Position numbers and translations under genes: made by a program. Of a stretch of DNA of 64,000 bases, positions 54,356-64,000 are shown one piece after another (the first letter of the stretch is position 1; each line of letters begins with the position of its first letter). This DNA comes from Aquila chrysaetos chrysaetos. Taxonomy: Eukaryota > Chordata > Aves > Accipitriformes > Accipitridae. The notes beneath the pieces were generated by a model. That model ran no database searches and was not told the DNA's origin. It saw only the letters and a program-made list of their open reading frames with translations. The stretch is taken from contig NC_044014.1 in the NCBI RefSeq assembly GCF_900496995.4, positions 9,891,001 through 9,955,000 on the forward strand, read 5' to 3'.

Positions 54356-57300
54356 GTCTTCCATCTTTATTGCAGCATTTTCTTTCACTTTGTAGCGGGT
54401 AATGGGCAGAAAGAGGGGAAAGAAAAGAAGAGAGAGGGAGGGAGAAAGGGTTTAAATTTCGATGTTAAAATGATAGGCCTTAGCTGTCTGCTACTATGGA
54501 AAAGCACAGAGTTCTTACATTTTCAGACAGTGTTCTTCCAGTGAAGTTGAATAAAGGAGTTAGTGTGGTGATTCAGTGTAGGTATTGCTTGAAATATATT
54601 TTACTTGTAATCTTGTTTCTAGAGTTGTACCCGTAGAAGCTATCCATTCCTGGCTTGTGTTCTGACATCTGTGCATTTGATGTCATGTCTAACAGTATAC
54701 TTGGAAGAGTGATGCTAAACCAAGAATAATTAAAATTACTTTGTTACTGCATGTGAAAATTAATTCTTATAACCTAATTTATCAGAATGTATGGTTGTAT
54801 TAAAATCAGAATTTGAATTGAAGGAGCTTTTAAAATTAGTGGCGTGTATCTTCTAGCTGTTAATTGGCTTTTTATTTCTCCAGGTAATTGCTATGGTATT
54901 AGTGCAGGAACTGAATATTAATGTTTGATCACATACTTTCTTATACAGTTATTTTATGTAGTTTAATAAATCTTGGATTAATAAACAGTCAAATTAGCAT
55001 TCAAACATGATATCAATGGCTCTTCTGGAAATTCTATTTTCATTTCACTGTAAAAATTGTATTATAAACAAGTACCTAATTGCCATAATTCTCATAGCAA
55101 TGATGTACTACCATTATTAGAGTTTTTTATTCCAGAAATCCAACTGACATGATGCAGCATAGTACATACTCAACTTGCAAGAGTGAGACCAAATCTTACA
55201 TAAGAAAAAGTTACTTGACTTGTCCACTTAGCAGATTGATTTAGTAGAGCAAGAACCTTTGTCCTAGATTCTGGTAGTTTGCAGAGCAGACTACCTGTTA
55301 AAATAGCTAAGTATTAAACATTATTTGACTTAATTTTTAAGTAATTTTAAACCTTAAGATGGATTACTTGCGGACAATAGAATGTAAATGGAAGTACCCA
55401 GATAAATCCTAGCAGCTTGTACATTTTATTCACCTGCAAGTTTTACCTTTTTTATATGCAATGATTCTTCAAGATGTTTTGTATGTTTGTAACTTCGTAT
55501 CTATGAATGGGGCAAGGGCTGAACAAACACTTAGGATGACTGCTACTGAAGGTAGCTAGAAGAAACATTTTCTTCTTTTTTTTTTTTGGCATGTTACAGG
55601 ACCATGTATCAAGGTTTTTGATGTTCTCCCTAGATACTCAGTACTTATGTTGTATCAGATACTTCACTGAAGAGCTTAAATGAATGATTGTCATATTTGT
55701 TCTTATTTTTGTCATTTGATTAGCAGTTAATAGAGGATGTTTCTGTTGTGTAACAAAGTAAGTGAATAAAAAAGATACTATTTCCTGAGTGTTTGCTTTC
55801 CCTTACTTAGCTGTGAGACGTTTCTGCCTTAAAAAGTTGGTATGCTGTCCACTCATTGTATCAGCAGGCTCTGCTCTCTGCTTTTGATTCCAGTCAGTTG
55901 TGCTATCAGCGATTTAGGAGATAAGCACATCTCAGTTATAGTAGCGTGAGAAATGGTTGCAACCCTTGCCTGTACTAGCCTTTAAGGTTGTCTGTCCTGT
56001 GGCTGCAGTTTAACTACTTCTCCAAGTACTAATGTAATATTTAAAACGGACTTAATATGTGCTGATGCAGATTTAAAATTTTTGAGTACCATGGGATGAT
56101 GAGGAACAACTATGCATGCTCCTTGCTTCTTTGAAGAATGCATCTATGATGAGAAAAACAGTGTCTGGGTTTTTTTTTTTAAAAAAAAAAAAGCAAAGTT
56201 TTGTTTTTGAAGGGTAAAACTTGTCTATATTCTGATGTATATATGCAGAGAGGTGTTTTGTTTGCTTGTGCAAACTGGGCCTGTGGGCCCATTATTGCTG
56301 TAAAGGAAGCTTGGCTGAGCTGTGTTCCTGTTGCTCATTCTCTGCTACCCACATCACCAGGTTTTGAATTGATGCGTTTCCACTTGCATTGCTTTGTATT
56401 ACTGCGTTGTGGGGAAACACAGATGGCTGTCTCCTTAGCTTTACAATAGGGGCAGGAATACAGGGAAGGTGTGTTAGAGTGTCAAATTAATTGTGAGCTG
56501 TAAAACAGAGGAGGAGGAGGACTGGTCAAACCAGTTGTGCGAGTGCTAAGAGTCCTGTCACAGCAGCAAAAAGTGTTACAAGTCAGTGACAGAAAGCTTT
56601 TCACGTGCGACACTAAATGTGTGGCAGTTTCACAAGATGGCTTGTTATTCAAGGTATGCAGGCAGGCAAGCTTGGGCTGGGCTAATCTCAAAATGGTACT
56701 TTGAGAAGTTCCTACCCTGGGCATTTTTAAGTTGACTTGGTAGTGATTGCATTCTCCTGTGGCATAGGCAGCAGAAGGGACATACACTGTGAGGGTAAGA
56801 CAAGCATCACATGGAAGGGACTGAGGAGCAAGACACTTTTGCCATACTGTTCAGATGATGATCAACCCTGAGGAAGGAGCAGAGCAATTCGTTGAAGGTA
56901 GAAGCTTATCAAAACAGTGCAAGAAGGTCGGCCAGTGCTCACCTGGCACTTTACTATCACTCAAGATGCTGTATGCTGATCTACCATGATTTGCTTATCT
57001 GACGCATTAACAAGGTTGATCTGCTCGAGTCAGGATTTGCCTTTTATGATTGCTTTTGACGCTTTCTGAAGAAATCATAAAAGACACTAAGCTGTTTTGT
57101 TTTTCTAGTGCAGTATTTTGTAAGAGAGTGATATTATAACCTTATTAATTACCTGATTTTAGGAGAGTCAGTTACAAGGATGGGTAAGATAATAGAAAAC
57201 GGATACAAAACCTGGAAAGACATGGAGCTGCTATCAAATGTGTACCTGGTGTCCGGGTATTATCTGGGACTTGCTGTATTTGTATGTTTGATGTGGAACA

Positions 57301-60300
57301 GTCATGTACTGGCAATGTTTATTGTTTCAAGGTATTTTCACACAAAACCTTTTGCTTACAAAGCAGTAGCCTTTTATTTAGTTTTCTGTCTCTGGTCTTA
57401 TAAAGGAGGTATATGCTATATTCAGTTGCCTGAGGTAGGCACAACAAACTTTGGGTATTCAAGAGACATTTGAATATCAAGATGAACTTGCATTGACAGT
57501 TGTTCCACATGATTTCTTTGGATATTTCTGACATGAAGATAAATTGTGATCCTATGATGAATTGTTACGTTTTATTTCTGTTTAAAAGTTAGTATTTAGA
57601 ACACAAGTACTATCCAGTGGCAGTAGGGAAAAAAAATCTCGGGTTGTGAACAGATTGAGATAGATTTGGGCAGATAGAGCTAAAATCCAGTGTATTGGAA
57701 TTGGAAAGGCTGTGAACATTCTTAATGTGGTAAATTATATTCTGGGTACCACTGGAAATTAGAGTAGGTCTGCAGGGAACACTGAATCATCATAATTTAC
57801 TTTTCATGCTTTAACTGATTTGTATAGTCACTATTCAAATTCCCTATGCATTTGATACAAAACCTACGCTTTATTTATGATTGATATTAAGTGTAAGATA
57901 TCATGGATACCGAGTTGGTGGCATTTTATTGCTCTGTGACTAATCGAGTTATGCAAATAATTCTGTTTCTGCTTCCACATATATTAATCTTTCTCTCTAA
58001 TACCAATTCACAGTATTATTTACAGAAGAAAGTAACACAATAAGATGAAAACAGTATTCTTCCCAAATGTACTGTCTTAACTGGGCTGTGTTTTTTCACC
58101 AGTTGCTTTCGTATGAAGAGAAATACCATCCAGTTTGCTGACTGGACTGGAGATTTTAGGTATATTAACTAAAATGAATGTTCACATATCTGATTTTACC
58201 ACTTCTTTTCTTGTGGCAGTGGTGAACTGCAGCACCTGGGCAGCGATGAGCAGCTTTGAGGCAGTAATACATCAAACAATAGCACATTTTGGGGGTTTTA
58301 TAACGCTTTAGAAAGGACTTTAGAAAAGGCTTAAAATGAGCCAAAAACCCCCTCTGATCATTCCAGAGAAAGTGGTAGCAAGAAGTTAGACTAGAGTAAC
58401 TGCTATAGAAAAAAATTGTACCTCAGCTTTATACTAATACAGTCTCTTTCTACAGCTGAGTGTGTGGATTATAAACTACCTGTAACAAGAGGGAACAGAT
58501 ACTAAAAGGTGAATTTCTCTTGCCTTTTAACTGAATCATTTGCAAATTATCTTATGGTTAGTGACTGCGTTAGATGCACCAGTCTCAAAACACTGTCTTT
58601 TTTTAACAGCTTTTTAATGAAGTAGGTACTACTAGTGCGTTCTGCTACCATCAAACTGAATGGGTTTTCATGCAGTTATGGTCATTCTCTTTGCTTGCAG
58701 ATTGAGATTGTCAGTAGGGGTTCTTTCTTTTATTTGTTTTATTTTAGAATAACAGTAGTACATTGTGAACTTTCATTACTAGCAGAAGTTATCAAAAAGT
58801 GGATAGGTACCAAAAGAGCAATTGTTTTGGCTGCACAAACCAAGATGGATTTGTTGGCTCCAGTGTTGACCTAAGCATAAATCCTTTGAAGGAAGGGGGA
58901 GTCAGGGATTTTATTAGTATCAGAGGAGATCTGTTTGTAAAAAGGGGAGTCATTGTAAATGTTTCACATTGTATATAAATTCATAATGTTTACCGTCTCT
59001 CTTTTCATTTGTAGCTTTCCTTACCATTTGCTTTCTGGTTCCTATTGATTTGTACTGGTTTAGGGGCTGTAGCATTGAGGTTTTTTTGCTTTGAAACCAA
59101 AAAGAAAAAGTGGTTGCTTGTTACTTAAACATGTGTAATTGTCATTTGATGATTTGTGACTGTTGTCTAGTCGTGATATGTTTCCTTTCATACTTTCAGC
59201 CTTATGCTCAGTTTTCCTTATGCCTTCCTCTTGTTGATTAACTGGCAGTTGTAGCCCAACTTTTGGTTTCAGGTACTAGTGGTAGGTTGGTTGTTTAATG
59301 GTGTTTCCTGGCAGAAACAGCTGGGCTGAGGCTGCTGCTTTTTTTCCTTATCTGTTTTTTTAGACCTAATAGTGAAAGGTGATAGTGGTAGCAATTAGTC
59401 ACAGACCTAATAGGATTCATGTATCCCTCTGTTTTAACAATGTAAGCCTCAGTACTAAGTGTTGGTTAATAAGGCAGGACTCTGGAGGAGTGGAGCCAAG
59501 CAGCACAAAGGGTTTCCTTTCAGAGTGAGTCAAAGTGCAGGGCCTGCAGCGTGTAGCTGAATGACTCGGTCTGTTGTGACTGTGTAAGAGACTGCTAAAC
59601 AAATGAGAAAGCAAGTATGAAAACAAGCTTGATGTTGCAAGATGGCAGTGTTACTGCTTCCTTTGATATAATTGTTGGAATAGCAGAGTGGAATTTATAA
59701 ATGAAAAAATACCCTAGTTTTTAAATAGTCTAACTTGTCCAGTATCGGGGGATAGGGTTGCATCTAAAATTTGACTGCTGTAATGATTTCCTGCTAACGG
59801 AAATGATATAAGGGCTTCTTGTGCTTGCTAAGAATGCCAGCAGTCTTTCCAGACACCTGATCACCTGGGATTCCTGAAAAAGAAGATATAGCATTATACT
59901 CAGGCTCTTCCATAAGTGTTCTGGCTCTTTGGATCTCAATATGGTGTCCTTCTAGTAGAACACTTTCTACATAGCTTTTCGACTCCTCAAAGGTTTGCTC
60001 TGCAAGCTACTTTTTGAGAGCACAAATGTGCTGCAGACCATCTGTGCTCTTACAGCAAGGGATTTTGGCTGCTTGAAAGCAGATGGGAAAAGAGACTCTC
60101 ACCCCCATCCTCCCCCAGCCCCTTCCTTTAGGTTGCTGGGTACAGATACATTTTGCTGTATGGGTGGTGAATGAGGACATGATGGTAAGGAAGTTGAATA
60201 TTCTGGCTGGATGAGGGAGTCAGCCTATGTTGTAAAAATTAGTAAGTCAAGATGTTGCTTTCAAATCATGTATAGGAAAATGAAAGCTGTAAGGCTCTAG

Positions 60301-60665
60301 ATTCTTTGTTGTTGTTGTTTTTATTTTATGTCTGAAGTGTTTTTCAGAGGTGACTACTTGGAATTTTTGTGGATTTAAATGATAGAGTCATTAATTCTAA
60401 AAAGCTCTGCTTTTTTTTTTTATTGTCTTGGCATTTACTACCCCACTACTTCCTGTTTGCCATCCTTGATTTCTCACCTTCTTTTAGAAGAACTTGTATT
60501 GAAGCGTTTACTTAAAGTCAGGCTGGAAGATCAACAACTTCAGACACTTACATATCTAAATACTTTTGCCCTTTGAATTTTAATTTCCAGTAGCCTTTCT
60601 TCCCCTCTCTGTCTCTTTTCATTTTGATTTTGAATATATGTTGTGTAATGTGATTCTACTTCTAG

Positions 60666-61359
60666 AGTTCCAAAGGAAAATGATGGAGAGATATTTACCA
60701 GAAATGCAAAGCACGGTGGAGCCAGTCAATGTGTCAGATGATGCCTCTTCCAGGTCCCCAGATAATAAGAAGTCTGATAAAACATCTGGAATGAAGGACT
60801 GCTCAAGCATCAGTTATACTGGACATGATGCTGGTGTCTTGGAAAGGGAATCAAGGTTGTTGCCCTCAGACCAGGATTCAACAGCTATTGGTGTAAGCAG
60901 CAATGGGGACCTGGCAGAAAGACAGGAGCAGCCGTGTGGAGGGGCAGACTGCTATGCCAATACCTGCTCTGAAAGAAAAGTAGAAGGCTCCACAAAACCA
61001 GAACATTTATCTAGTGAAGAATTTGAGCAACAAGATCCAAAAACTAATCAGACAGAACAGTCATTAATGGAAATATTACAGGACCTAAGGGAGCAGTCTG
61101 ACTTTGTGAAAAAATCGAGTGATAAAATCTATTCAGAAAGCCCTTACGACACAGACTGCACAAAGAAGCTTATTTCCACAATACATCAGACTTCCTCACA
61201 GGAGGATTTGCTAAAGGAAATAGAGTCTGAACTCTTATCTACAGATTTTTCAAAGGAACGAAAATTCCCAAATGGTGTGCGGAAGGGTGAACATGCCTTG
61301 GCTGTGTTTGAAAAATGTGTGCAAGATAAATACGTGGAGCAAGAACAAACTATAAAAAA
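60666..61359 (+). CDS. CCDC186: CCDC186 first coding exon (residues 1-226)
   Basis: The acceptor is TTCTACTTCTAG at 60,654-60,665 and the donor is GTGAGT at 61,360. The start is ATG at 60,680, or 60,683, which has A at -3 and G at +4. About 226 codons plus two bases follow. The first 130 residues are acidic, Ser-rich and poorly conserved. The last 80 are strongly conserved: SESPYDTDCTKKLIS, DLLKEIESELLSTDF and GEHALAVFEKCVQDKYVEQE closely match human CCDC186 from memory. Family knowledge: CCDC186 (C10orf118; worm CCCP-1) is a long coiled-coil trans-Golgi protein, a RAB2 effector that works with HID1 and the EARP/EIPR1 machinery in dense-core-vesicle cargo sorting. The frame continues in phase into the exon at 63,653. 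The long central coiled coils lie off the right edge. Confidence 0.94.

Positions 61360-64000
<2,641 letters not shown>

Larger units (their letters stand above)
46392..60665 (+). other. CCDC186: CCDC186 5' intron
   Basis: About 14.3 kb before the first coding exon. It contains a (TG)9 microsatellite at 51,319-51,337, an A run at about 51,831-51,847, a C14 run at 54,342-54,355 and back-to-back T and A runs near 56,169-56,191. No internal coding exon was recognised. Frames such as the hydrophobic one at 57,180-57,473 match no family and lack splice context. Confidence 0.6.

Noticed and set aside
57180..57473. 97-codon hydrophobic plus-strand frame in the CCDC186 intron that looks membrane-spanning
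   Set aside because: T-rich DNA gives hydrophobic codons by chance. No homolog, no splice or promoter context.

Overview
The window is vertebrate nuclear DNA, most likely from a bird. It holds split genes with canonical GT-AG introns and CpG-rich promoters. Interspersed repeats are sparse: I recognise only two CR1 LINE remnants, the typical avian retroelement. Introns are compact. The species cannot be named from the sequence. Exons were found by translating both strands, checking splice sites and reading phase, and comparing with remembered human proteins. No database search was possible.

Layout, left to right. (1) Positions 1 to about 9,200, minus strand: the 5' part of VWA2 (AMACO), a secreted extracellular-matrix protein. 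Two coding exons (signal peptide and mature N-terminus) and a CpG-island promoter at about 8.74-9.2 kb are visible; the rest of the gene lies off the left edge. (2) About 9.2-13.4 kb: spacer with a 5'-truncated CR1 and the probable TDRD1 3' UTR. (3) 13,415 to about 39,400, minus strand: TDRD1, a germline piRNA-pathway scaffold. I resolved 23 exons that join without a break into at least 1,058 residues, comprising one MYND zinc finger and four extended Tudor domains. Only the extreme 5' end (first exon or exons and start codon) is unresolved. (4) About 39.4-44.9 kb: intergenic, with a CR1 scrap. (5) About 44.9 kb to the right edge, plus strand: the 5' part of CCDC186 (C10orf118), a coiled-coil protein of the trans-Golgi and dense-core-vesicle pathway. 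Visible are the CpG-island promoter and first exon, a probable second non-coding exon, the first coding exon (60,666-61,359) and the next coding exon (63,653-63,779).

The order VWA2-TDRD1-CCDC186, with TDRD1 and CCDC186 divergent, matches human 10q25.3, so this is a conserved synteny block. The three genes are not known to share a pathway. TDRD1 and CCDC186 both carry a YY1-type motif in their CpG promoters. The TDRD1 promoter also carries a MYB-type site, an E-box and an E2F-like site, consistent with germline expression.

I see no CRISPR array, operon, tRNA or rRNA gene, and no clearly new biological system. The most informative structure is inside TDRD1: Tudor units 2-4 are each encoded by the same four-exon phase-1 cassette, a record of tandem domain duplication, whereas unit 1 has a different intron layout.
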